Of a DNA stretch of 64,000 nt, positions 24,229 through 32,885 are shown in pieces (position 1 is the first letter of the stretch; each line of letters starts with the position of its first letter). Origin of the DNA: Chitinophaga filiformis (GTDB taxonomy: Bacteria > Bacteroidota > Bacteroidia > Chitinophagales > Chitinophagaceae); NCBI RefSeq assembly GCF_900102545.1, contig NZ_FNBN01000015.1:43571-107570 (forward strand). Reading direction: 5' to 3'. The notes under the pieces are model-generated. The model was given only the letters and a program-made list of their open reading frames with translations, was not told the origin of the DNA and searched no databases. The position numbers and the translations under genes are program-made.

Positions 24229-26706
24229 ATGGTCAAAGGATTGTTTTTAACACTTAGTTTAGGATTGTTAGCCGCTACCACATGGGCTCAGCGCTCACCG
24301 GTCGTAAATGCGGCAGACATCAGATTACAGTTCAGGAAACTGGATACGCTTGGTAGCGTTTTATATATCGCCGCTCATCCTGATGATGAGAACACCCGTT
24401 TACTGGGATACCTGGCAAAAGAGAAATTATACCGTACCGGGTACCTGTCCCTCACCAGGGGGGACGGCGGACAAAACCTGGTAGGGGATGAGCAGGGTGA
24501 ATTACTGGGCCTTATCCGTACCCAGGAACTGCTGGCCGCCCGTCGTATAGATGGGGCAGAACAATTCTTCACCCGCGCACTGGACTTCGGCTTCTCGAAA
24601 AATCCTGCAGAAACATTTACCATCTGGGATAAGGAAAAGATCCTGGGAGATGTGGTATGGATGATCCGCAAGTTCCAGCCCGACGTGATTGTATGCCGCT
24701 TCCCACCCGACAGCCGTGCAGGTCACGGGCATCATACCGCCTCCGCTATGCTGGCAGAAGAAGCCTTCGAAGCTGCAGCCGATCCAAAACGTTTCCCCGA
24801 GCAGCTGAAAGTACTGGCTCCCTGGCAAGCCCACCGCATCATGTGGAATACCTTTAACTGGGGTGGTCAGGTTGACAATTCTGCCGGAAATCTCTTTGAA
24901 CTGAACGTGGGCACCTTCAACTATCTGCTGGGTCGCGGATATGGCGAAATTGCCGCAGAAAGCCGTTCCCAGCACAAAAGCCAGGGATTTGGCGTACCTG
25001 CGTCAAGAGGTAGCTCTTTAGAATATTTCAGTCCTGTAAAGGGAGATAAACCGGTACGCAGCTTACTGGACGGTGTAAATACCACCTGGACCCGCGTACA
25101 AGGCGGTAAACCAATCGGTGAGATGATCGATAAAGCCCAGGCAGCCTATAATATGGAAGATCCTGCAGCTTCGGTACCGGCCCTGCTGGAAATCCGCAAA
25201 GCTATCCAGGCACTGCCGGAAGGTTACTGGCGTACACAGAAACTGAAGGAAACAGAAGACCTGATCATGGCCTGTGCTGGTCTCTGGATGGAAGCCTACA
25301 GCAATACACAGGTAGTGGTGCCCGGCCAGCCGATGGAAGGAAACGTACAACTGCTGTGCAACAGCCATACTAACGTGACGGTAGACCAGATCAGCTTCGA
25401 CGGCAAGGATACTACATTGAACAAGTTGCCGCTGGAGTATAACCGTTTACGTACCATCACAGAATCACTGACCTTACCCGCCTCCCTGCCTGTGTCCCAG
25501 CCTTACTGGCTACAGTCGCCACACCCGATCGGGATCTACACCATCAAAGATCCTATGCAGGTAGGTTACCCGGAAAATAAACCTTCACTGGAGGCAGTGA
25601 TTAAGCTCCGTATCAATGGAGAACCGCTGACTGTTACCAGACCCGTACAATATAAATTTACTGATCCTGTAAAGGGAGAATTATATGAACCGCTGGTAGT
25701 GGCTCCGCCGGTAGTGGCGATGCTACATACCAATGTTTTCATCTTTACACAAACGCAGCCGCAACCCGTACAGGTGAAACTGCGGGCTATGGGCCAGAAG
25801 ATGAAAGGAACCGTACGTCTGCAGCTGCCGGCAGGTTTTACCAGCCAGGAGGCAGAACAGCCTTTCGAACTGTCGTCCAAAGGAGATGAAACTGTCGTAA
25901 CCTTCAATATCGTTCCGCAGAAAGTGGCCGGTATTAACCGTACTGACACCCTGCGTGTGGAAGTGCGCAGCGAGGGTAAGCTGTATACCCAAAGCCTGCA
26001 CACCATCGCATATGATCATATTCCGGAAATCAACATCTTCCCCGAAGCTTTTGCGAAACTGGTGACTGTTGACCTGAAGCACAATGGTCGTAAGCTGGGA
26101 TACATCCCCGGTGCAGGCGATATGGTGGCGGCTTCCCTGCGACAGGTAGGTTACGAAGTGACCCTGCTGGACGAAAAAGAGATCATGAACGGCAACCTGC
26201 AACAGTATGATGCCATCATTGCCGGCGTAAGGGCATATAACGTTAATCCACGTATTAAATACTGGCAGCCACGCCTGATGGACTATGTGAAGAACGGCGG
26301 TACTTATCTGGTACAATACAACGTCAGCTCTCCACTGGTAATAACTGATATGGGACCTTATCCCTTCACGCTGACCCGTGATCGTGTAACTGATGAAACA
26401 GCAGCTGTGACGATGTTAACGCCTCAGAGTGAGATCATGCATTATCCTAATAACATCACTGATCATGATTTTGATGGATGGATACAGGAGAGAGGACTTT
26501 ACTTCACCCAGATGGCTGATCCGGCATATGAGAAACTGTTTGCCATGCACGATAAGGGAGAGGAAGCCTTGCAGGGTTCTACACTGGTGGCGAAATACGG
26601 CAAAGGCAGATATGTCTACACTTCACTGGCATTCTTCAGAGAATTGCCCGCAGGTGTGCCCGGTGCTTACCGCCTGTTTGTGAATCTTATTTCAACGAAG
26701 AAATAA
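24229..26706 (+). CDS. Secreted PIG-L-family deacetylase with C-terminal extension
   Basis: 825 residues. Signal peptide MVKGLFLTLSLGLLAATTWAQ. The N-terminal 250 residues are a LmbE/PIG-L zinc deacetylase fold: zinc motif AHPDDE at about 49-54 and RAGHGHHTASAMLAEEAF near 163 with the third ligand. PIG-L enzymes remove N-acetyl groups from GlcNAc-type sugars. The remaining 550 residues hold beta-sandwich stretches and, after about 610, an alpha/beta segment (AGVRAYNVNPRIKYWQPRL) typical of this long Bacteroidota form. It is the first gene of a probable operon with two tiny membrane proteins and a sodium symporter, which suggests deacetylation of an amino sugar conjugate coupled to uptake (inference). 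Confidence 0.87.
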   Translation: MVKGLFLTLSLGLLAATTWAQRSPVVNAADIRLQFRKLDTLGSVLYIAAHPDDENTRLLGYLAKEKLYRTGYLSLTRGDGGQNLVGDEQGELLGLIRTQELLAARRIDGAEQFFTRALDFGFSKNPAETFTIWDKEKILGDVVWMIRKFQPDVIVCRFPPDSRAGHGHHTASAMLAEEAFEAAADPKRFPEQLKVLAPWQAHRIMWNTFNWGGQVDNSAGNLFELNVGTFNYLLGRGYGEIAAESRSQHKSQGFGVPASRGSSLEYFSPVKGDKPVRSLLDGVNTTWTRVQGGKPIGEMIDKAQAAYNMEDPAASVPALLEIRKAIQALPEGYWRTQKLKETEDLIMACAGLWMEAYSNTQVVVPGQPMEGNVQLLCNSHTNVTVDQISFDGKDTTLNKLPLEYNRLRTITESLTLPASLPVSQPYWLQSPHPIGIYTIKDPMQVGYPENKPSLEAVIKLRINGEPLTVTRPVQYKFTDPVKGELYEPLVVAPPVVAMLHTNVFIFTQTQPQPVQVKLRAMGQKMKGTVRLQLPAGFTSQEAEQPFELSSKGDETVVTFNIVPQKVAGINRTDTLRVEVRSEGKLYTQSLHTIAYDHIPEINIFPEAFAKLVTVDLKHNGRKLGYIPGAGDMVAASLRQVGYEVTLLDEKEIMNGNLQQYDAIIAGVRAYNVNPRIKYWQPRLMDYVKNGGTYLVQYNVSSPLVITDMGPYPFTLTRDRVTDETAAVTMLTPQSEIMHYPNNITDHDFDGWIQERGLYFTQMADPAYEKLFAMHDKGEEALQGSTLVAKYGKGRYVYTSLAFFRELPAGVPGAYRLFVNLISTKK

Positions 26707-26715
26707 ACCCATCCA

Positions 26716-26877
26716 ATGAGCAATAAAAGGCAAAACGGATCGCGGCTCACTATAACGGCCGTGCTCTGTATAATCGTAGGACTGGTGATCGGTTTTGAGA
26801 TCAAAAGAGTGCATATAGGACTGCTGATAGGTCTTGGACTGGGATTACTGAGCGGAAACATGTTGCGAAAAAGATAA
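26716..26877 (+). CDS. 53-residue membrane protein between PIG-L and symporter genes
   Basis: ATG at 26716, TAA at 26875-26877. The peptide has two hydrophobic segments (about 12-27 and 33-46) separated by EIKRVH, and a basic end (MLRKR), so it looks like a two-helix hairpin with positive ends. It begins 9 bp after the PIG-L stop and 21 bp before the next small gene. Base composition matches the flanking genes. I do not recognise a family; its tight spacing in the operon is the main support. Confidence 0.6.
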   Translation: MSNKRQNGSRLTITAVLCIIVGLVIGFEIKRVHIGLLIGLGLGLLSGNMLRKR

Positions 26878-26898
26878 AGGAAGTAAAAATAATCTGTT

Positions 26899-27015
26899 AT
26901 GACAGAAGAAAGACCACCATTACTACCACATTGGTGGATGTGGTACGTATTTGTAATTGTCTGGCTGGCATTACTGATAGCAGGCTTTTATTTGTTCACT
27001 AAAGTATTTTCATGA
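26899..27015 (+). CDS. 38-residue single-helix protein overlapping the symporter start
   Basis: ATG at 26899 to TGA at 27013-27015. The N-terminus MTEERPPLLPHWWMWY is Pro/Trp-rich, followed by one hydrophobic helix (VFVIVWLALLIAGFYLF) and a short TKVFS tail. The stop overlaps the symporter start as ATGA (27012-27015), the arrangement of translational coupling. It may be a subunit or stabiliser of the symporter, as small partner proteins are for some sodium symporters (e.g. YhdT with PanF), but this is inference. Confidence 0.7.
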   Translation: MTEERPPLLPHWWMWYVFVIVWLALLIAGFYLFTKVFS

Positions 27016-28721
27016 GCGCAGCTGATTGGATTGTACTGGTGGTTACACTGGTAGGGATCATCTTGTATGGTGTCTGGAAAAGTCGCGGTCAGCGCGACAT
27101 GCAGGGATATTTCCTGGACAACCAGTCCATGCCCTGGTACATCGTATTGTTATCTATTATCGGCACGCAGGCAAGTGCGGTGACCTTCCTGTCTGCTCCC
27201 GGTCAGGCCTATACCGACGGGATGCGTTTTGTACAATATTACTTCGGATTACCCCTGGCGATGGTGGTGCTCTGTATCACCTTTGTGCCCATCTTTCATA
27301 AACTGAAAGTATATACGGCGTATGAATACCTGGAGCAGCGCTTTGACCTGAAAACCCGGACCCTTACCTCAGGACTCTTCCTTTTACAAAGGGCGCTGTC
27401 AACAGGTATCAGCATCTATGCGCCTTCTATTATCCTGTCTTCTCTGATGGGGTGGAATATCTATCTGACGAACATCATCATGGGGGGCCTGCTGATCATC
27501 TATACCGTATCAGGAGGCACCAGGGCGGTGAGTTATACGCAGACATTCCAGCTGGTGATCATCTTTTCCGCCATGTTCCTGGCAGGCTGGATGGTTGTGC
27601 ATTTGCTGCCGGAGAATGTCGGCTTCATAGATGCTTTGCAGGTATCGGGCAAAATGAATAAGCTGAATGTCATCGTTACAGATTTCGACTGGAAGGACCG
27701 GTATAACATCTGGAGTGGCCTGATAGGAGGGTTCTTCCTGGCGCTGTCTTACTTTGGTACGGATCAGTCGCAGGTAGGCCGTTACCTGACTGCCCGTTCT
27801 GTGACCGAAAGTCGTCTGGGCCTGCTGATGAACGGACTGGTGAAGGTACCCATGCAGTTCCTGATACTATTGATCGGGGCATTGGTATTTGTGTTTTATC
27901 TCTATTTCAGAGCGCCGGTATTCTTCAATGAAGCCCAGATAAAAAAGGTCTACAAGTCAGAGCAGGGCACCGCTTTTAAGGCGGTAGAGAGTGAATATAA
28001 CCGGCTGGCGACTGTAAAACAGGCGCAGGTGGCAGAAATGGCAGCTGCTATAAAAAAGGGAGATGAAGCAGCTATTGCCAGCGGTAAGGCTGCATTGCAA
28101 AAGACAGAAAGTGCAGCTGAGGAGACTCGTACAAAAGCCATTGGCCTGATTAAAAAAGCAGATCCTGCAGCGGATACAAACGATACGAATTACATCTTCC
28201 TGCATTTTGTTGTTAATAATTTGCCGAAGGGATTAGTAGGACTGCTCATTGCCATTATCTTCCTGGCAGCCTGGGGTAGTATTGCCGCAGCACTGAACTC
28301 ACTGGCATCCACGACGGTGATTGATATTTACCAGCGTATGTATAAAAAGGAGGAAACCGACGGGCACTATCTGCAGGTATCCCGCTGGTGGACGGTTGCA
28401 TGGGGTTTATTCTGTATAGTGGTAGCGCAATTTGCCAGTCAGCTGGGTAGCCTGATAGAGGCAGTGAACATCCTGGGATCACTGTTTTACGGTGTTATCC
28501 TGGGCATCTTCCTCGTGGCATTCTATTGCAAAAGAATAGGGGGGACTGCTACATTCTGGGCCGCTGTTGTCTCCGAACTGGGCGTGATAGTGATATACCT
28601 CTGGAACATTGTATCCTTCCTCTGGCTGAATGCCATCGGCTGTTTCCTGGTGATTGGTATTGCAGCCATCTTTCAGTTGATCATGGGCGACGAAAATAAA
28701 CGATTAGAGAAGACTGCATAA
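27012..28721 (+). CDS. Sodium:solute symporter (SSS family)
   Basis: 569 residues with about 13 membrane helices. Family features: LIGTQASAVTFLSAPG near residue 48 (TM2), QTFQLVIIFSAMFLAGW near 177, SYFGTDQSQVGRYL near 242, then AAWGSIAAALNSLASTTVIDIYQ near 423. A hydrophilic insertion of about 75 residues, rich in Ala/Lys/Glu (KQAQVAEMAAAIKKGDEAA), lies between two helices near 310-385 and should form a helical or coiled-coil domain outside the membrane. Substrate is probably a sugar or sugar acid given the PIG-L partner, but it cannot be read from sequence. Coupled to the 38-residue gene by an ATGA overlap; a terminator follows. Confidence 0.93.
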   Translation: MSAADWIVLVVTLVGIILYGVWKSRGQRDMQGYFLDNQSMPWYIVLLSIIGTQASAVTFLSAPGQAYTDGMRFVQYYFGLPLAMVVLCITFVPIFHKLKVYTAYEYLEQRFDLKTRTLTSGLFLLQRALSTGISIYAPSIILSSLMGWNIYLTNIIMGGLLIIYTVSGGTRAVSYTQTFQLVIIFSAMFLAGWMVVHLLPENVGFIDALQVSGKMNKLNVIVTDFDWKDRYNIWSGLIGGFFLALSYFGTDQSQVGRYLTARSVTESRLGLLMNGLVKVPMQFLILLIGALVFVFYLYFRAPVFFNEAQIKKVYKSEQGTAFKAVESEYNRLATVKQAQVAEMAAAIKKGDEAAIASGKAALQKTESAAEETRTKAIGLIKKADPAADTNDTNYIFLHFVVNNLPKGLVGLLIAIIFLAAWGSIAAALNSLASTTVIDIYQRMYKKEETDGHYLQVSRWWTVAWGLFCIVVAQFASQLGSLIEAVNILGSLFYGVILGIFLVAFYCKRIGGTATFWAAVVSELGVIVIYLWNIVSFLWLNAIGCFLVIGIAAIFQLIMGDENKRLEKTA

Positions 28722-28756
28722 TATTTACTGGACCTGAAAAGGGCTTATCAAAAACA

Positions 28757-28792
28757 AAATGAGCTGTACGACGCAAGTGGTACAGCTCATTT
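28757..28792. terminator. Bidirectional terminator between symporter and DUF2911 genes
   Basis: Perfect 13-bp stem, 28757-28769 with 28780-28792, loop 10 nt, A-run and T-run on either side; serves two convergent genes. Confidence 0.85.
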
Positions 28793-28847
28793 CAGTTTAC
28801 GGAAACAAATAACGTTCACGCATATAGATGTAATAGCAGTAAGGCTC

Positions 28848-29684
28848 TTACAGAGAAGCAATAATCTTCTGATTGATGGCTACGTAGTCATCGTTCTTAG
28901 CAGTTTTTGCCAGTTCGATCGCTTTTTCAGCAGAAGCTTTTGCACCTTTTTTGTCGCCTGCTTTAGCCTGGATACGGGCTTTCAGCGTAGCGATCCAGAA
29001 AGCGGTCGGATTTTCCTTGATAGCTTCCTCTACCCATGTCAGCGCCTGTTTCAGGTCGCGGTTTGTTTCATAGTAGTAAGAAGCCGCCTGGAAATAAGGT
29101 TTTTTATCACCTTTCATAGCAGCATCCAGCTGTGCCATCACTTTGCTGTCTACATCAGCTTTCAGCGGAACAGAGATGATGGTTTTATCCCAGATCAGCA
29201 GCATGTTGGCTTCATTGGAACTGATATCATCAAAAGTGATCATGAAGTTTTCAACGGCAAAAGGCAGTTCATTGGAAGGCACTTTTACGCGAACTACATC
29301 ATTTTCAGGTTTGTAAGCAGCAGGGCTGGTTACATCCAGGCTTTTGGTGAGGATCACTGTCCATTCAGACTGGCCGGGGATGGTCAGCAGGCCGTATTTA
29401 CCAGCTTTCACTGCGGTGCCACCAAAGGTGATGTCGTCGCCGAAAGTGATGGTAGTAGCGCCGTTGGCACCGGTTCTCCATACTTTACCATAAGGAACGA
29501 GATCGCCCATGATGGTCCTGCCTTTCATAGCAGGGCGGGAATAGTTTACCTCAACAAATGATAATGCAAATTCCTGGTGAATGGTCTGTCCGGGGCTTGG
29601 AGCTGGCGTTTTTACCTGCGCAAATGATAACTGTGCGCTGAGCAGCAGAGAGCCGGCAGCCAGGTAACGAAATAAAGGTTTCAT
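28848..29684 (-). CDS. DUF2911 protein, periplasmic
   Basis: 278 residues. Signal peptide MKPLFRYLAAGSLLLSAQLSFAQ. Residues about 30-170 are the DUF2911 domain (LSFVEVNYSRPAMKGRTI, VPYGKVWRTGANGATTITF, TIPGQSEWTVILTK). The last 90 residues look like TPR helices (QAASYYYETNRDLKQALTWVEEAI, then KAGDKKGAKASAEKAIELAK). Family function is unknown. ATG at 29684 is chosen because it starts the signal peptide; the frame is open 24 codons further. It lies 64 bp downstream of the response regulator gene on the same strand and may be co-transcribed. Confidence 0.85.
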   Translation of the reverse strand: MKPLFRYLAAGSLLLSAQLSFAQVKTPAPSPGQTIHQEFALSFVEVNYSRPAMKGRTIMGDLVPYGKVWRTGANGATTITFGDDITFGGTAVKAGKYGLLTIPGQSEWTVILTKSLDVTSPAAYKPENDVVRVKVPSNELPFAVENFMITFDDISSNEANMLLIWDKTIISVPLKADVDSKVMAQLDAAMKGDKKPYFQAASYYYETNRDLKQALTWVEEAIKENPTAFWIATLKARIQAKAGDKKGAKASAEKAIELAKTAKNDDYVAINQKIIASL

Positions 29685-29748
29685 AATTGACTGGTGGTTT
29701 AATTTGCTGCAAATATGAGTCTTCTTTATCATTCTGGCAACCCACTTA

Positions 29749-30408
29749 TCATTCAATCAATCCGTTTCTGAAAGCGTGCATTACCAGGCCAACAATATTC
29801 TTGGCGCCGGTCTTTTCCAGCAGTTTCTGGCGCAGGCCTTCAACAGTACGAGGACTCAGGAATATTTCCTTGGAGATCTCCTGGGTCGTATATTCGTTAC
29901 AGATAAGACGGAGTACTTCCAGCTCACGATCAGTAAGCTGTACTTCATTGCGGAAAGTAGGTTTGAAGTGTTGCTTGTTCTTGTGCATCACCTTTTTGAG
30001 GAGGGCGAGGTTTACGTTCTCATTGAAGTAAAAGCCCTTTTCGTAGGTGGTGCAGATGGCTTCGTATATTTCTCCTGGTTCGGCGTTTTTGAGCAGGTAA
30101 GCGTTGGCGCCGTTTTCGATAAGGTGTACGATAAAGTTGTCGTCTTCATACATGGTAAGTACGATCACTTTTACGTCAGCATATTTTTCCCGCACCTTTT
30201 TGGTTGCCTCAATACCATCCATATTGGGCATTTTCAGGTCCATCAGTATAACGTCAGGCTGTTGCTCTTCCATTATCTGCAGCAGGTGCGCCCCATCTTC
30301 AGCTTCAAACACAACACTTATATTCTCGTATGGGGTGAGGGTATTAATAACGCCACTACGGAAGATCTTATGATCGTCGGCAATGGCTACCTTAATGTTG
30401 TTCACCAT
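29749..30408 (-). CDS. NarL/FixJ-type response regulator
   Basis: 219 residues. Receiver domain 1-125 with phospho-acceptor Asp at 57 (VILMDLKMP), acidic pair Asp11-Asp12 and Lys near 108 (YLLKNAE). LuxR-type helix-turn-helix at about 155-215 (LTDRELEVLRLI, TTQEISKEIFLSPRTVEGLRQKL). The start MVNNIKVAIADDH at 30408 is the normal receiver N-terminus; 18 extra upstream codons lack any domain. It is the last gene of a signalling cluster, 139 bp after the histidine kinase. Confidence 0.93.
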   Translation of the reverse strand: MVNNIKVAIADDHKIFRSGVINTLTPYENISVVFEAEDGAHLLQIMEEQQPDVILMDLKMPNMDGIEATKKVREKYADVKVIVLTMYEDDNFIVHLIENGANAYLLKNAEPGEIYEAICTTYEKGFYFNENVNLALLKKVMHKNKQHFKPTFRNEVQLTDRELEVLRLICNEYTTQEISKEIFLSPRTVEGLRQKLLEKTGAKNIVGLVMHAFRNGLIE

Positions 30409-30547
30409 AGGGGGAGGCTGTTTAAATATTTTATTAGATTGTCCCTTTGCTTTACAGCACAATAATGCTCACCATGACGGGAGGTTAGTCCTCCAGGCCA
30501 TAGGATATATCGACTGCTCAGCAAGGACAAAGCTAGAAAAATTCGGC

Positions 30548-31351
30548 TTATTCCTCAGGTCTTTGAAAATTTTCCACTCTTATTTCCGCATTTGTACCAC
30601 CATTTTCGCCCGGCAGGTATCGGATACTACCGCCGATAACGTTCAGCCGGCTCTCAATATTCTTCAATCCAAGGCTACCGGTTTTCTGGCGTGAATCGTC
30701 CAGGGAACGCAGCAGTAGTCCGTTACCGTTGTCAGTTACGTTGATCTGCAATAAGTTAGGGGTACTTCTGTAAGTAATTGCTATCTGGGTGGCCTGGGCG
30801 TGCTTCAGGATGTTGTTGATCAGTTCCTGTACAACACGGTAGATGTTCAGGGCTTTTTCAAATTCCACGTCTTGTTGTCCGCCTTCATCTTTAAACAGGA
30901 TCTTCACCTGTTTGTTTTTATTCATCAGACTGCAGAAAGAATCGAGTGCTTTGGATAGTCCGAGGTTTTCAAGTGCCTGGGGATGCAGGCTTTGAGAGAT
31001 GAAGCGGAGATGCTGTATGATCGTATCTGTAAAATCTTTGGTTTCCTTTAACTGCTCTGTTTCTCCATTACCGTTCTTCAATAAAGGTTGTAGTTGGTTT
31101 AGATTGAGTTTCAGTACGGATAACTGCGCCCCCACTTCATCATGGAGGTCTTCCGCAATACGTTTGCGTTCCTGTTCCTGTCCCTGGAGGATGGCCATCA
31201 GCCGTTCTTTCTGTAATTGCAGATCTTTATCACGGATGGCAAGTTTGTGTTGTATTACCTGCTTCTGCTGGAAGATCACCAGTACTACTACCAGGATACT
31301 AAGCAACAACATGACTGATGTCCCAATGATTAATATTTCTGAGAACCTCAT
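30548..31351 (-). CDS. Sensor histidine kinase (HisKA_3 type)
   Basis: 267 residues. One membrane helix at about 6-28, a short coiled coil (30-55), the HisKA_3 dimerisation box ERKRIAEDLHDEVGAQLS with phospho-acceptor His at 70, then a HATPase domain (N-box VVQELINNILKHAQ, DNGNGL, GSLGLKNIESRL). There is no periplasmic sensor domain, so signal input probably comes from the adjacent multi-pass membrane protein, whose stop overlaps this start by 4 bp (ATGA). It phosphorylates the NarL-type regulator downstream. ATG at 31351 is preferred to a start 29 codons upstream inside the neighbouring gene. Confidence 0.92.
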   Translation of the reverse strand: MRFSEILIIGTSVMLLLSILVVVLVIFQQKQVIQHKLAIRDKDLQLQKERLMAILQGQEQERKRIAEDLHDEVGAQLSVLKLNLNQLQPLLKNGNGETEQLKETKDFTDTIIQHLRFISQSLHPQALENLGLSKALDSFCSLMNKNKQVKILFKDEGGQQDVEFEKALNIYRVVQELINNILKHAQATQIAITYRSTPNLLQINVTDNGNGLLLRSLDDSRQKTGSLGLKNIESRLNVIGGSIRYLPGENGGTNAEIRVENFQRPEE

Positions 31352-32016
31352 GTGTGGCTCTTTTTTACTTTTAAAACACCAATAAATAATAGGATCAACT
31401 GGATGATGCCGGCGCCGAATGTTATTGCAAATGTCCACAACCCAGAATCACCTTTTATCGTAAAACTTAACTTTAATATATTATAGGCAAGCGAGAAAAG
31501 AAAGAAACCAGAATGAAAAACGAAAATGCCGGAATTATACCAGAAATCAGGGAGTGAGTTGATAAAAACAGACTTTCTCACCAGGTCTTCGTCCCGGATT
31601 AATTGCCAGAAAAAGATAGTACAATAGATCATTAGGATAAAAGTCTGCGCTGATATCGCATAAGAATTGAAGACGTTGGGTCCCTCCAGTTTCGTATAGT
31701 CAAGGATGATGAATGCTAATACAGGGAATAGCATTCCCATGATAATGTTGCGCACCGTCTTGTATTTAATGACTTCCCGAAAATAAAAGGATAGGATTAC
31801 AAATGCCACGAAATACATCGTGTTATAGAACCACAGATTATTTCCCCATATTTGAGCGATTAGCTTCGATCCGGCTGCAAAAATGATACTGCAGATCAGG
31901 AAATAAAAAATCCACTTGCCACTTTTTCCAAGCTTCCCGAAGTGAATGATAAAGGGGATCAAAAGCAAGCATTCGATCCCCCACATGATGTAAAACAAAA
32001 TCAGATGAATGTACAC
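31348..32016 (-). CDS. Multi-pass membrane protein of the signalling cluster
   Basis: 222 residues, about seven hydrophobic helices and short loops; no signal peptide and no recognised enzyme motif. The start is GTG at 32016 (MYIHLILFYIMW); an ATG ten codons later would cut the first helix. It lies 27 bp after the small Asp-rich gene, and its stop overlaps the kinase start. A 7-helix integral sensor feeding the short kinase is a reasonable reading (inference); aromatic and charged residues such as DEDLVRKS in one loop may face the cytoplasm. Family not recognised. Confidence 0.7.
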   Translation of the reverse strand: MYIHLILFYIMWGIECLLLIPFIIHFGKLGKSGKWIFYFLICSIIFAAGSKLIAQIWGNNLWFYNTMYFVAFVILSFYFREVIKYKTVRNIIMGMLFPVLAFIILDYTKLEGPNVFNSYAISAQTFILMIYCTIFFWQLIRDEDLVRKSVFINSLPDFWYNSGIFVFHSGFFLFSLAYNILKLSFTIKGDSGLWTFAITFGAGIIQLILLFIGVLKVKKSHT

Positions 32017-32043
32017 TTAGTTTGGGTTTAATAGATGAACCAC

Positions 32044-32454
32044 TCACGGACAATTTGCTGGGCATGGCAGGCCGTTATCCAGTGCACCACCTTCGTCGTC
32101 GTCTGCGCCTTTAGCAGCAGAGGAAGCTGAGAATGAATTTACATCTGTGGTTTCTTTTTTCTTCTTGTAAAGAATGTTCTGCCCCTTTGGATCAACAGCG
32201 TAAATGACCATTTTCCTGTCATCTATTCCGTCGCCATCTGTATCATTACCGTAGTAGATACGTAATCCGGTAATGTCTTCCTGACAGTTAAGAAGCTCCA
32301 ATATTTTTTCTTTTCCGAAGAAGTAAGCCTGGATGAAATCATCATGTCCATGCTTTTTTCTTTTCTTCTTCATGTGATTGTCCCTTAAGCGTTCGGCTTC
32401 CTTCTTGGAGACAAAGGCGCCGGCGTCTGGGGGGAAATGTTTAGGTATCTCCAT
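32044..32454 (-). CDS. Small hypothetical protein at the head of the signalling cluster
   Basis: 136 residues without signal peptide. The N-terminus MEIPKHFPPDAGAFVSKKEA is followed by a basic helix (MKKKRKKHG). A GKEKILELLNCQ segment precedes DTDGDGIDD near residue 75, an Asp pattern like calcium-binding loops, then a beta-rich MVIYAVDPKGQNILY. The tail is acidic/Ser-rich and ends GLPCPANCP with two Cys. The family is unknown to me. Its place, 27 bp before the membrane sensor and kinase, suggests a role in signal input or output of that system. Confidence 0.65.
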   Translation of the reverse strand: MEIPKHFPPDAGAFVSKKEAERLRDNHMKKKRKKHGHDDFIQAYFFGKEKILELLNCQEDITGLRIYYGNDTDGDGIDDRKMVIYAVDPKGQNILYKKKKETTDVNSFSASSAAKGADDDEGGALDNGLPCPANCP

Positions 32455-32540
32455 AATTGTGCTGTGGTTTTTAAGTTGGTGGTAAAATTATTATAAATAA
32501 TCACTTGGCAAAACATATACGTATATAACATCTTTGTACC

Positions 32541-32657
32541 ACGTAGTGTTCTGATAATATATTAATACATTGACTATTAATTGATTAAGTCGTTTTTGTC
32601 CATTTTATACGCCTAACACTAACGTAGTGAACCACGAAAAATGCGTAGAACTACGTA
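32541..32657. promoter_or_regulatory. Three ACGTAGT-core sites in the divergent region 32455-32885
   Basis: ACGTAGTG at 32541-32548 and 32632-32639 on the plus strand, and ACGTAGT on the minus strand at 32651-32657 (flanks ACGTAGTTC). The 431-bp region separates the signalling cluster from the divergent gene at 32886. It is otherwise AT-rich, with TATACGTATATA near 32518. They may be binding sites of the local response regulator; nothing else is evident. Confidence 0.35.
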
Positions 32658-32885
32658 TTCTGTGCAAACAGTACTTTAACGCTTGTCTGACGTCAATAAC
32701 TTAACAATCTTTGCATTGTGAGTTAAGGGGGCAAATCTTTATCTCACACAAGCATAGAAAAATGGGCCTTTCTACCCATGTTTGTTCTTCCTTTACTAGA
32801 CAATGCAGAGAAAAAAAAGCGGCTACCCATATCGGCCAGAATGTGGTTAAGTGTGTTAACCCCTTTTTTTTAAAACTTTAAAGCT

